A stretch of 5,216 nt of DNA from Syntrophomonadaceae bacterium (GTDB lineage Bacteria > Bacillota > Syntrophomonadia > Syntrophomonadales > Syntrophomonadaceae): the NCBI GenBank assembly GCA_012840625.1, contig DUSB01000135.1:1-5216 (forward strand). The letters are read 5' to 3'. Below are positions 1-5,216 of the stretch, in pieces. A program made the position numbers and the translations under genes. The notes beneath the pieces were generated by a model. It saw only the letters and a list, made by a program, of their open reading frames with translations. It was not told the DNA's origin and searched no databases. Each line of letters begins with the position of its first letter. The stretch's first letter is position 1.

Positions 1-5
1 CAAGT

Positions 6-1106
6 ATGCAAAAAGTTGTTGCTAATCCAGCCCAAGTGGTAAGGGATTGGAAGGAAAGTGGTAAAAAGGTTATTGGCTGTTTTCCGGTCTATTGTCCGGA
101 TGAAATTGTTCATGCTGCAGGGATGATGCCGATTGGAATGTGGGGCGGACAAACGCAAATTACCCAAGCTCTTACAATTGTGCCGCCATTTTGCTGCTCT
201 ATTATGCAATCGAATATCGAGTTTGGCCTTAGAGGTGTGTATAAAGGTGTTGATGCCATTATTATGTCTTCTCCCTGCGATACCCTGAAATCAATTCCGC
301 AGGATTGGAAGTATGTAATGCCGGATATAAAAGTTATTCAGATTGTATATCCGCAGAACAGAAAGCTGGAGGCTGGTGTTAAGTACCTTAAAACCGAATT
401 CCAGCGGGTTGTAGATGCCCTTGAAGAAATCGGCGGGCAGCCTATTACCGAGGAAGCTTTAGCCAACAGCATAGATGTGTACAATGAAAACCGCCAGACC
501 CTGCGTGATTTTTGTGAACTGGCTCGCCAATATCCGGTTACCATTACTCCGAAAGTAAGACATCTGGTTATTAAGAGCGGGTATTTTATGGAAAGGGGTC
601 AGCATACTGCGCTGGTCAAGGAATTGATGGCGGAACTTAATAAGATGCCTCAGGAAGAATGGAAGGGCAAAAGGATTATCCTGACCGGGATAAGCGCTGA
701 ACCGGATGCACTGCTGGATCTGTTTACTGAAAACAATCTGACCGTGGTGGGAGATGATCTCGCTCATGAATCCAGACAGTTCCGCACCGATGTTCCTGGA
801 GGAGACGAAGAAGCTCTTATGCGTTTGGCCCGTCAGTGGTCCTTAATTGAAGGATGCTCATTGGCCTATGACCCGGAGAAAAAACGTGCTGATATGCTGG
901 TGGATATGGTCAAAGAAACCGGAGCAGATGGCGTTGTATTCTGCATGATGAAATTCTGCGATCCGGAAGAATTTGATTATCCGATCCTGGTCAAAGAATT
1001 AGACAGGAATAAGATTCCTTCCCTATTTCTGGAAATAGATCAGCAGGTACAATCTCTAGAACGGGAGAGAACCCGTATCCAGAGCTTTGCCGAAACACTT
1101 AATTAG
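6..1106 (+). CDS. 2-hydroxyacyl-CoA dehydratase family subunit (HgdB/FldC/BcrC-like)
   Basis: This looks like the smaller, cytoplasmic iron-sulfur subunit of a 2-hydroxyacyl-CoA dehydratase, a family that also includes benzoyl-CoA reductase subunits. Such enzymes use one low-potential electron, delivered by an ATP-driven activator, to remove water from a 2-hydroxyacyl-CoA. Family marks seen are GCFPVYCPDEIVHAAGM (24-40), PPFCCS (60-65), SSPCDT (88-93), ISAEP (229-233) with DDLA and FRTDVP after it, and MKFCDPEEFDYP (315-326). Cys63 or Cys64, Cys91 and Cys318 are the best candidates for the [4Fe-4S] ligands; this is inferred from position. The length of 366 residues fits FldC/HgdB. The start is uncertain: only five bases precede the ATG, no ribosome binding site or in-frame stop is visible, and relatives often carry some extra N-terminal residues. 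A partner subunit and an activator would be expected upstream. The family is clear; the substrate is not. Confidence 0.88.
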   Translation: MQKVVANPAQVVRDWKESGKKVIGCFPVYCPDEIVHAAGMMPIGMWGGQTQITQALTIVPPFCCSIMQSNIEFGLRGVYKGVDAIIMSSPCDTLKSIPQDWKYVMPDIKVIQIVYPQNRKLEAGVKYLKTEFQRVVDALEEIGGQPITEEALANSIDVYNENRQTLRDFCELARQYPVTITPKVRHLVIKSGYFMERGQHTALVKELMAELNKMPQEEWKGKRIILTGISAEPDALLDLFTENNLTVVGDDLAHESRQFRTDVPGGDEEALMRLARQWSLIEGCSLAYDPEKKRADMLVDMVKETGADGVVFCMMKFCDPEEFDYPILVKELDRNKIPSLFLEIDQQVQSLERERTRIQSFAETLN

Positions 1107-1150
1107 GTCAAATATAAACTTTTACAGCATTTTACCAAATTAAAGCAAAG

Positions 1151-1156
1151 AGGAGG
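1151..1156 (+). promoter_or_regulatory. Strong ribosome binding site of the CoA-transferase gene
   Basis: AGGAGG lies nine bases before the ATG at 1166 and fixes that start. The 59-base gap after the dehydratase stop is AT-rich and shows no terminator hairpin, so the two genes are probably co-transcribed. Confidence 0.8.
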
Positions 1157-1165
1157 AAAATCAAA

Positions 1166-2509
1166 ATGAGCAAAAGTGTTTGGGATGAATATAAAAGCAA
1201 ATTAACCACTGCTGATGAGGCTGTAAAGATCGTCAAATCGGGAGATCATGTTGGTTATGGGGAGTGTGCTTATCCCACCCGTGAGCTGGATAAAGCTTTA
1301 GCCAGACGTAAAGATGAATTGCGTGACATCTATATTATGGCGGGCAACGTCTTTCATTATTTAGAAACTGTTAAAGCGGATCCAACGCAGGAACATTTTA
1401 TTCTTAACAATATATCCTTTTCTCCCTGGGATAGAAGGATGCAGGAAGATGGATTAGATTATATTATTCCCTCCGTTTTACATGAGTATCCCTGTATCTT
1501 CCGTGACCGTCCTGTTGATGTGGCTTTTGTTTCTGTTACTCCGATGAATAAGAAGGGCTATTTTAACCTCAGTACTCAGGGCGTCAAGGTAGTTGGAGAA
1601 CTGAAACATGCTAAACACATCATTGTTGAAGTGCATGACAAATTACCTCTGGCTTACGGCAATGACAACTGGCTGCATATTTCCCGGGTAGACGCTATTG
1701 TGGAGATTGAGAACAGTGATTTACCGATAGAATTGCCGGTGGTAGAACCAGATGAGGTTGATATTAAGATTGCTCAACACATTGCACCCCTGGTGGAAGA
1801 TGGAGCATGCCTGCAACTGGGTGTTGGTGGAACTCCAAACCAGGTGGGTAAATTCCTGGCCCAATCAGACGTTGAGGATCTGGGGGTTCACACTGAATTA
1901 ATCTGTGATGCCTATCTGGAGTTATTCGCAGCTGGGAAAATAACCAACCAGAAGAAGAATATTGACCAGGGCATGACCATGTGCTCCTTTGCACTGGGCT
2001 CACGGCCCTTATATGACTTTATCGATGATAATCCTTCAGTTAACATTGCTTGCCCCAGTTATACCAATGATCCCTGGGTTATTATGCAAAATGACAAAGT
2101 TATGTCCATCTGCATGTGCATGAATGTTGATTTATTGGGACAGATTTCTGCCGAATCAGTGGGACGTAAACAGGTATCAGGAACGGGCGGACTGATGGAC
2201 TTTCATTATGCTGCCTACCATTCTAAAGGCGGCAAAGGAATCTTATGCCTGCACTCGGCTAGGAAGAATAATAAAACAGGCAAAATTGAATCCAATATTG
2301 TTCCCGCTTTCTTACCTGGTACGCTGGTTACCATGCCTGCTTCCTTAACCAGCTATGTGGCTACCGAGTATGGCATCGTAAACTTGAAGGGTAAATCCAG
2401 CTGGGAGAGAGCAGAAGGATTAATTTCCATTTCCCATCCTGACTGCCAGGATGATCTGGTTAAAGCTGCCAAAGAAGCTAATATCTGGAGAAAAACCAAC
2501 AAACGCTAA
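1166..2509 (+). CDS. Family I CoA-transferase (butyryl-CoA:acetate / 4-hydroxybutyrate CoA-transferase group)
   Basis: This soluble enzyme is predicted to move CoA between an acyl-CoA and a free acid through a glutamyl-CoA thioester. The 447 residues match the family's usual length. The N-terminal half has YGECAYPTRELDKAL (31-45) and the stretch RPVDVAFVSVTPMNKKGYFN (115-134), typical of the Cat/But/AbfT group. The C-terminal half has the CoA-site glycine loop GVGGTPN (219-225), then VHTE, where Glu244 is the expected catalytic nucleophile. It continues with VSGTGGLMDF (337-346), SKGGKGI (353-359) and TEYGIVNLKGK (400-410) followed by an arginine-containing helix. The dehydratase upstream suggests it may activate a hydroxy acid, or recycle CoA from the pathway product onto it. 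Acetate, butyrate, propionate and 4-hydroxybutyrate users cannot be told apart here. An acetyl-CoA hydrolase activity is an alternative seen in the wider family. All key motifs are intact. Confidence 0.9.
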   Translation: MSKSVWDEYKSKLTTADEAVKIVKSGDHVGYGECAYPTRELDKALARRKDELRDIYIMAGNVFHYLETVKADPTQEHFILNNISFSPWDRRMQEDGLDYIIPSVLHEYPCIFRDRPVDVAFVSVTPMNKKGYFNLSTQGVKVVGELKHAKHIIVEVHDKLPLAYGNDNWLHISRVDAIVEIENSDLPIELPVVEPDEVDIKIAQHIAPLVEDGACLQLGVGGTPNQVGKFLAQSDVEDLGVHTELICDAYLELFAAGKITNQKKNIDQGMTMCSFALGSRPLYDFIDDNPSVNIACPSYTNDPWVIMQNDKVMSICMCMNVDLLGQISAESVGRKQVSGTGGLMDFHYAAYHSKGGKGILCLHSARKNNKTGKIESNIVPAFLPGTLVTMPASLTSYVATEYGIVNLKGKSSWERAEGLISISHPDCQDDLVKAAKEANIWRKTNKR

Positions 2510-2529
2510 ACTCACTGGAGTTAAATATT

Positions 2530-2691
2530 ATGGTAACGGGTAAGGGGGATTATCTCCCCTGGCTCGTTTGCCAGCTGGATCAAGCGAACCATTTTACGCC
2601 CAATGATCTATCAAAACATCTTATTTTAAAAGCTGAAAGTGAGGAATGTTTATGCCTGCAAGCAACTTTATATACGATACCAGTGAATTAA
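2530..2691 (+). CDS. Possible small ORF, 53 codons, overlapping the dehydrogenase start
   Basis: An ATG at 2530 follows GGAG (2517-2520) with a nine-base spacer and opens a 53-codon frame starting MVTGKGDYLPWLVCQLDQ. It ends at TAA 2689-2691, 40 bases inside the acyl-CoA dehydrogenase gene in another frame. I recognise no family, signal peptide or membrane segment; the C-terminal part has two cysteines (CLC at residues 40-42). It might be a leader ORF whose translation is coupled to the downstream gene, a decayed gene, or chance. Two predicted stem-loops fall inside it, which favours regulatory RNA or chance over a folded protein. Confidence 0.2.
   Translation: MVTGKGDYLPWLVCQLDQANHFTPNDLSKHLILKAESEECLCLQATLYTIPVN
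2545..2559 (+). other. Short GC-rich stem-loop in the gap before the dehydrogenase
   Basis: GGGGA (2545-2549) pairs with TCCCC (2555-2559) around a five-base loop. No run of T follows, so it is not a standard intrinsic terminator. It could slow ribosomes or RNA decay, or simply be part of a mixed leader fold. Confidence 0.4.
2564..2587 (+). other. Second stem-loop before the dehydrogenase
   Basis: TCGTTTG (2564-2570) pairs with CAAGCGA (2581-2587), with one G-T wobble, around a ten-base loop that contains the palindrome CCAGCTGG. A competing fold exists: CTGGC (2559-2563) can pair with GCCAG (2570-2574). The 3' flank has only four T residues after ACCA, which is poor for termination. Its role is unknown. 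Confidence 0.35.
2641..2645 (+). promoter_or_regulatory. Ribosome binding site that decides the dehydrogenase start
   Basis: GAGGA directly touches an ATG at 2646, with no spacer, but lies six bases before a second in-frame ATG at 2652. Normal spacing therefore favours 2652, giving MPASNF rather than MFMPASNF. Confidence 0.7.
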
Positions 2692-4481
2692 AATTTATTG
2701 TAAAAGAATGGCTGGATACAGAAAAACTTCTGGACTGTGATGAATACAAGGATTATTACTCTGTTGATGATCTGGACATGTTTCTCGACGTTGCCTACAA
2801 GGTAGCTCGAGATGTTGCCGCACCTGCCAATGAGGCAGCAGATACCATTGGTGCTACCTTAAAGGATGGAAATGTCTATTTGCCAGAAGCTGTTAAAGAA
2901 GCGTATTATACCGTGGTGGAAACGGGTATGGGTCCATCTGCCTTTAATTATGAGGAAGAGGGGCATATTCCCCGTTTATTTAACGCCTGTCAGAATGAAA
3001 TCTTAACTTCAGCTGCTGCCTGCCTGATTTTGTACTGGGTAACGGGCGGTTCGGCTGCGGATGTTATTTCAACTTATGGTGATGATGAGCTGAAGGCAAA
3101 AGTGCTGCCTAATATGTTTGCTGGCAAATGGGGCGGTACCATGAATCTTACCGAGCCTGGTGCAGGATCTGACCTGGGAGCTACTTCAACCAAGGCTTTC
3201 CCCACCGATACTCCGGGTGTATATAAAATCAAGGGAACCAAGTGCTTCATTACCTCAGGGGATACCGATCTCTGGGACAATATCATTCATCTGGTTCTGG
3301 CCAGAATTGAAGGTGCACGTGAAGGCACCTCAGGAATCTCATTGTTTGCAGTACCCAAGAACCGTTTTGATGATGAAGGCAATATTACTGAATGGAACGA
3401 TGTTTCAACCGTGGGACTGGAAGAAAAAATGGGCTTGCATGGCTCTGCTACCTGTATGCTTGCCTATGGAGAGAACAATGACTGCTATGGATGGTTAATT
3501 GGTGATCCTCCTGGAGAAGATGGCCGCGCTAAGGGTTTATCGCAGATGTTCTTGATGATGAATGAATCTCGTCTCAGTACCGGTCTGATGGCTTTAAGTG
3601 TTGCTGAACAAGCCTTTTATAATGCGCGCGAATACGCAAAAATCCGTGTTCAGGGTAAAAAAATAACCGATCGCAAGGGTCCTCGTGTTCCGATTATTGA
3701 ACATGAAGACGTAAAACGCATGCTTCTGCATCAAAAGGCTGTCACTGAAGCCATGAGAGCTTTAATTCTAAAAACCTATTGGTATACGGATATGGCTCTG
3801 GCGTCAAGTGATCCTGAAGTCAAGAAATACTGTAACGATATGTATATGATCAACAATCCGCTTTGTAAGGCGTATGCCAGTGAAATGGCATGGGGTTTAT
3901 GCGGCGAAGCTATCCAGTGCTATGGCGGATATGGCTTTATCGAAGAATATCCAGTGGCTCAATTAGCCCGGGATTCTAAAATTTACTCCATCTGGGAAGG
4001 GACCACCTTTATTCAATCCATGGACTTGGTGGGCCGTAAATTCAACATGGATGGCGGCAAACCCTTCCAGCAATGGTTGAGTGAAATCGAACAGTTTATT
4101 GCTCAGCATAAAGACGATAAGAATTTTGCTGCCGAAATTAAAATGCTGTCTGAGGCCAACAGCTCCTTTACCAATATACTAAGACTGCTTAAAGAAAAGG
4201 TAGAGGCCAATCAGCTTGAATATCAGGCTTTATGGGCTAATCGAGTCATGTTTGCCATGTCTATAGTATATTGCTGCATGCTGCTTTTGGATCAGGCTAT
4301 ATTGGCTCAGCAGAAGCTGGACGAAGGGGACACTAGCTTTGATCCCAATTTCTATAAAGGTAAAATTGCCAGTGGCAGGTTCTACGCTATGAATGAGGTA
4401 CCGCAGGTTTTTGCCATTGAAAGCACCATGCAAAATGCTGATACTTCCGTTATCGAGCTTAAACCGGAATATCTTGGTTAA
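2652..4481 (+). CDS. Acyl-CoA dehydrogenase, long DmdC/FadE5-like type
   Basis: A FAD flavoenzyme predicted to oxidise an acyl-CoA to a 2,3-enoyl-CoA, or to run in reverse, exchanging electrons with an electron-transfer flavoprotein that is not encoded here. Counting from ATG 2652 (609 residues), it shows an N-terminal helical domain, the flavin-site strand MNLTEPGAGSDLGA (164-177), FITSG (199-203), the conserved MNESRL with Arg307, and QCYGGYGF (422-429). RDSKIYSIWEGTT (440-452) places the likely catalytic base at Glu449. LVGRK and an extra C-terminal domain of about 145 residues follow, with a hydrophobic helix near 533-551. That length matches the 3-methylmercaptopropionyl-CoA dehydrogenase / FadE5 branch, not the 380-residue short-chain or acryloyl-CoA reductase type. 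The 142-base gap upstream has no clear terminator, so it may share a transcript with the CoA-transferase. The chain length used cannot be read. An alternative start at 2646 adds two residues. Confidence 0.92.
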   Translation: MPASNFIYDTSELKFIVKEWLDTEKLLDCDEYKDYYSVDDLDMFLDVAYKVARDVAAPANEAADTIGATLKDGNVYLPEAVKEAYYTVVETGMGPSAFNYEEEGHIPRLFNACQNEILTSAAACLILYWVTGGSAADVISTYGDDELKAKVLPNMFAGKWGGTMNLTEPGAGSDLGATSTKAFPTDTPGVYKIKGTKCFITSGDTDLWDNIIHLVLARIEGAREGTSGISLFAVPKNRFDDEGNITEWNDVSTVGLEEKMGLHGSATCMLAYGENNDCYGWLIGDPPGEDGRAKGLSQMFLMMNESRLSTGLMALSVAEQAFYNAREYAKIRVQGKKITDRKGPRVPIIEHEDVKRMLLHQKAVTEAMRALILKTYWYTDMALASSDPEVKKYCNDMYMINNPLCKAYASEMAWGLCGEAIQCYGGYGFIEEYPVAQLARDSKIYSIWEGTTFIQSMDLVGRKFNMDGGKPFQQWLSEIEQFIAQHKDDKNFAAEIKMLSEANSSFTNILRLLKEKVEANQLEYQALWANRVMFAMSIVYCCMLLLDQAILAQQKLDEGDTSFDPNFYKGKIASGRFYAMNEVPQVFAIESTMQNADTSVIELKPEYLG

Positions 4482-4494
4482 GGAGTAAATGGTA

Positions 4495-4530
4495 TTCATA
4501 AGGGGTATGCAGCTGCATTACATTTATGAA
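4495..4530. repeat. 36-base interrupted palindrome after the dehydrogenase gene
   Basis: TTCATAA (4495-4501) and TTATGAA (4524-4530) are exact inverted copies. They share the same centre (between 4512 and 4513) as a perfect 12-base palindrome ATGCAGCTGCAT (4507-4518). Five unpaired bases separate inner and outer parts on each side. There is no T-run after it. It could be a regulator-binding site for the downstream ligase gene or a 3' hairpin of the upstream message. Confidence 0.6.
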
Positions 4531-4577
4531 GCAATTGTTTAAACACACGACCTTGTATTATTTGTTATCGTAATGCA

Positions 4578-4638
4578 TTCGCTAAATACAAAGATTTGAG
4601 GCGGTAAAATCATCGCTTCAAATCTGTAATTTAGCGAA
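4578..4638. repeat. 61-base two-part hairpin / inverted repeat
   Basis: The outer arms TTCGCTAAAT (4578-4587) and ATTTAGCGAA (4629-4638) pair perfectly over ten bases. After a small asymmetric internal loop, AGATTTGAGGCG (4592-4603) pairs with CGCTTCAAATCT (4614-4625) over twelve bases with one G-T wobble, leaving a ten-base loop. Twenty-two pairs is far beyond a chance short repeat. A GCCAGAGG stretch rather than a T-run follows, so it is not a standard terminator. It may be a structured leader element, an mRNA-stabilising hairpin or a small repeat element. Confidence 0.7.
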
Positions 4639-4655
4639 AAGCCAGAGGATTTGCA

Positions 4656-4680
4656 TTTCATTTTAATAATTAAAATGAAA
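4656..4680. promoter_or_regulatory. Perfect 25-base palindrome abutting the ligase ribosome binding site
   Basis: TTTCATTTTAAT (4656-4667) and ATTAAAATGAAA (4669-4680) are exact inverted copies around a single A at 4668. The last three A residues belong to the AAAGGAG ribosome binding site, so a protein bound here, or the RNA hairpin it forms, would sit right at the translation start region. Perfect AT-rich symmetry is typical of an operator for a dimeric repressor. The binding protein is unknown and none is encoded in the window. Confidence 0.6.
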
Positions 4681-4684
4681 GGAG
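4678..4684 (+). promoter_or_regulatory. Ribosome binding site of the acyl-CoA synthetase gene
   Basis: AAAGGAG ends eight bases before the ATG at 4693 and supports that start. Its first three bases are the end of the 25-base palindrome. Confidence 0.75.
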
Positions 4685-4692
4685 ATACTACA

Positions 4693-5216
4693 ATGACGAA
4701 GAGAATAGAGAATGCCTATAAGCTTCTTTCGGATTATTTACAGAAAAGTGCTCGTGAGCATCCCGATAGAAATGCTATCGTTTATGGAGATCAGCACATT
4801 ACTTATAGAGAATTTAATGAGAAGACGGAGATCCTGGCTAAATACCTATTATCTATTGGTGTAAAAAGACAGGACAGGATTGCCTATATAATGGAGATAC
4901 AGCCTGAATTTTTTTATTTGTATATGGCTGCAGCGCGCGTGGGTGCTATCATAGTTGGCATAGGCACTCGTCTGATGCCTCCTGAAATGGAGCATATTAT
5001 CAATAGTGCTGAGGCAGAATATGTTTTTATAACGGGTGGAGATCGGCCTTATGTGGAAAAACTATCACAGACTTTACCCCAGTGTCCAACTGTAAGTAAG
5101 GTCGTGGTGGTAGGGGACAGACCGGAGGATTTCGAGGCTGATGATTTTGCAGAAATCATAAAAGAGGATTACGCAGAATTCAAACAAGCATTAATAGAGC
5201 GTGAAAGCCAGGTGGA
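4693..5216 (+). CDS. AMP-forming acyl-CoA synthetase (ANL superfamily), N-terminal part, cut by window end
   Basis: The frame stays open from ATG 4693 to the last base: 174 full codons plus two bases, with no stop. The N-terminus fits an adenylate-forming acid:CoA ligase, which would convert a free acid, ATP and CoA to acyl-CoA, AMP and pyrophosphate in the cytoplasm. Seen are REHPDRNAIVYGDQHITYRE (21-40), the helix FNEKTEILAKYLLSIGVKRQ (41-60) leading to DRIAYIM, and the family's hydrophobic FFYLYMAAARVGAIIVGIGT (73-92) followed by MPPEMEHIINSAEAEYVF (95-112). The segment from about 142 to 174 is rich in acidic residues. The ATP-binding Ser/Thr/Gly loop and the C-terminal domain lie beyond the window, so neither completeness nor substrate can be judged. 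The long gap with three dyads suggests it may be controlled separately from the genes upstream. Confidence 0.85.
   Translation, partial: MTKRIENAYKLLSDYLQKSAREHPDRNAIVYGDQHITYREFNEKTEILAKYLLSIGVKRQDRIAYIMEIQPEFFYLYMAAARVGAIIVGIGTRLMPPEMEHIINSAEAEYVFITGGDRPYVEKLSQTLPQCPTVSKVVVVGDRPEDFEADDFAEIIKEDYAEFKQALIERESQV

Noticed and set aside
459..767. Minus-strand open frames of 102 and 68 codons inside the dehydratase gene
   Set aside because: They lie fully antisense to a gene with clear family motifs, have no recognisable domain, and look like shadow frames.
1764..2003. Minus-strand 79-codon frame inside the CoA-transferase gene
   Set aside because: It is antisense to the catalytic region, low in complexity and without family likeness.
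2568..2596. Possible promoter before the dehydrogenase: TTGCCA with ATTTTA 17 bases later
   Set aside because: The -10 match is poor and the -35 lies inside a predicted stem-loop.
3160..3498. Plus-strand 112-codon frame inside the acyl-CoA dehydrogenase gene
   Set aside because: It is an out-of-frame reading of a conserved coding region; the in-frame product carries the flavin and catalytic motifs.
4230..4499. Minus-strand 89-codon frame covering the dehydrogenase 3' end and the start of the gap
   Set aside because: Nearly all of it is antisense to the dehydrogenase C-terminal domain; I see no domain, and its start falls within the palindrome region by chance.
4536..4545. Ten-base palindrome TGTTTAAACA
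   Set aside because: It is short and AT-rich, and not clearly above chance next to the much longer dyads around it.
4535..4561. Possible promoter for the ligase: TTGTTT and TATTAT
   Set aside because: The spacer is only 15 bases and both boxes deviate from consensus; in such AT-rich DNA this is weak evidence.
4578..4640. Intrinsic terminator between the dehydrogenase and the ligase
   Set aside because: The stem is strong, but no T-run follows it on either strand, so standard intrinsic termination is not supported.

Overview
The window reads as a compact, co-oriented catabolic cluster from an anaerobic bacterium, most likely a Clostridia-type Firmicute. The evidence is an oxygen-sensitive 2-hydroxyacyl-CoA dehydratase-family subunit next to a butyryl-CoA:acetate-type CoA-transferase, moderate G+C, strong AGGAGG-like ribosome binding sites and very AT-rich gene gaps. 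The assignment rests on gene content only; a syntrophic or fermentative lifestyle is plausible but not proven.

Layout, all on the + strand: (1) 6-1106, HgdB/FldC/BcrC-like iron-sulfur subunit, whose true start may lie upstream of the window; (2) 1166-2509, family I CoA-transferase of the butyryl-CoA:acetate / 4-hydroxybutyrate group, 59 bases after gene 1; (3) a 142-base gap with two small stem-loops and a possible 53-codon ORF; (4) 2652-4481, an acyl-CoA dehydrogenase of the long (about 600-residue, DmdC/FadE5-like) type; (5) a 211-base gap with three separate dyad symmetries; (6) 4693 to the window end, the N-terminal 174 codons of an AMP-forming acyl-CoA synthetase.

All four proteins handle CoA thioesters. 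The ligase and the transferase are two alternative ways to load an organic acid onto CoA (at the cost of ATP, or by exchange). The dehydratase-family subunit would remove water from a 2-hydroxyacyl-CoA, or carry out a related low-potential reduction. The dehydrogenase would interconvert acyl-CoA and enoyl-CoA. The substrate cannot be read from the sequence. The partner dehydratase subunit, its ATP-dependent activator and the electron-transfer flavoprotein are not in the window.

The least explained part is the 211-base gap before the ligase. It holds a 36-base interrupted palindrome, a 61-base two-part hairpin and a perfect 25-base palindrome that touches the ligase ribosome binding site. No U-tract terminator follows any of them, so they look more like operators or an RNA leader than like a transcript end. 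The genes themselves belong to known families. I found no mobile element, CRISPR array, tRNA or rRNA.
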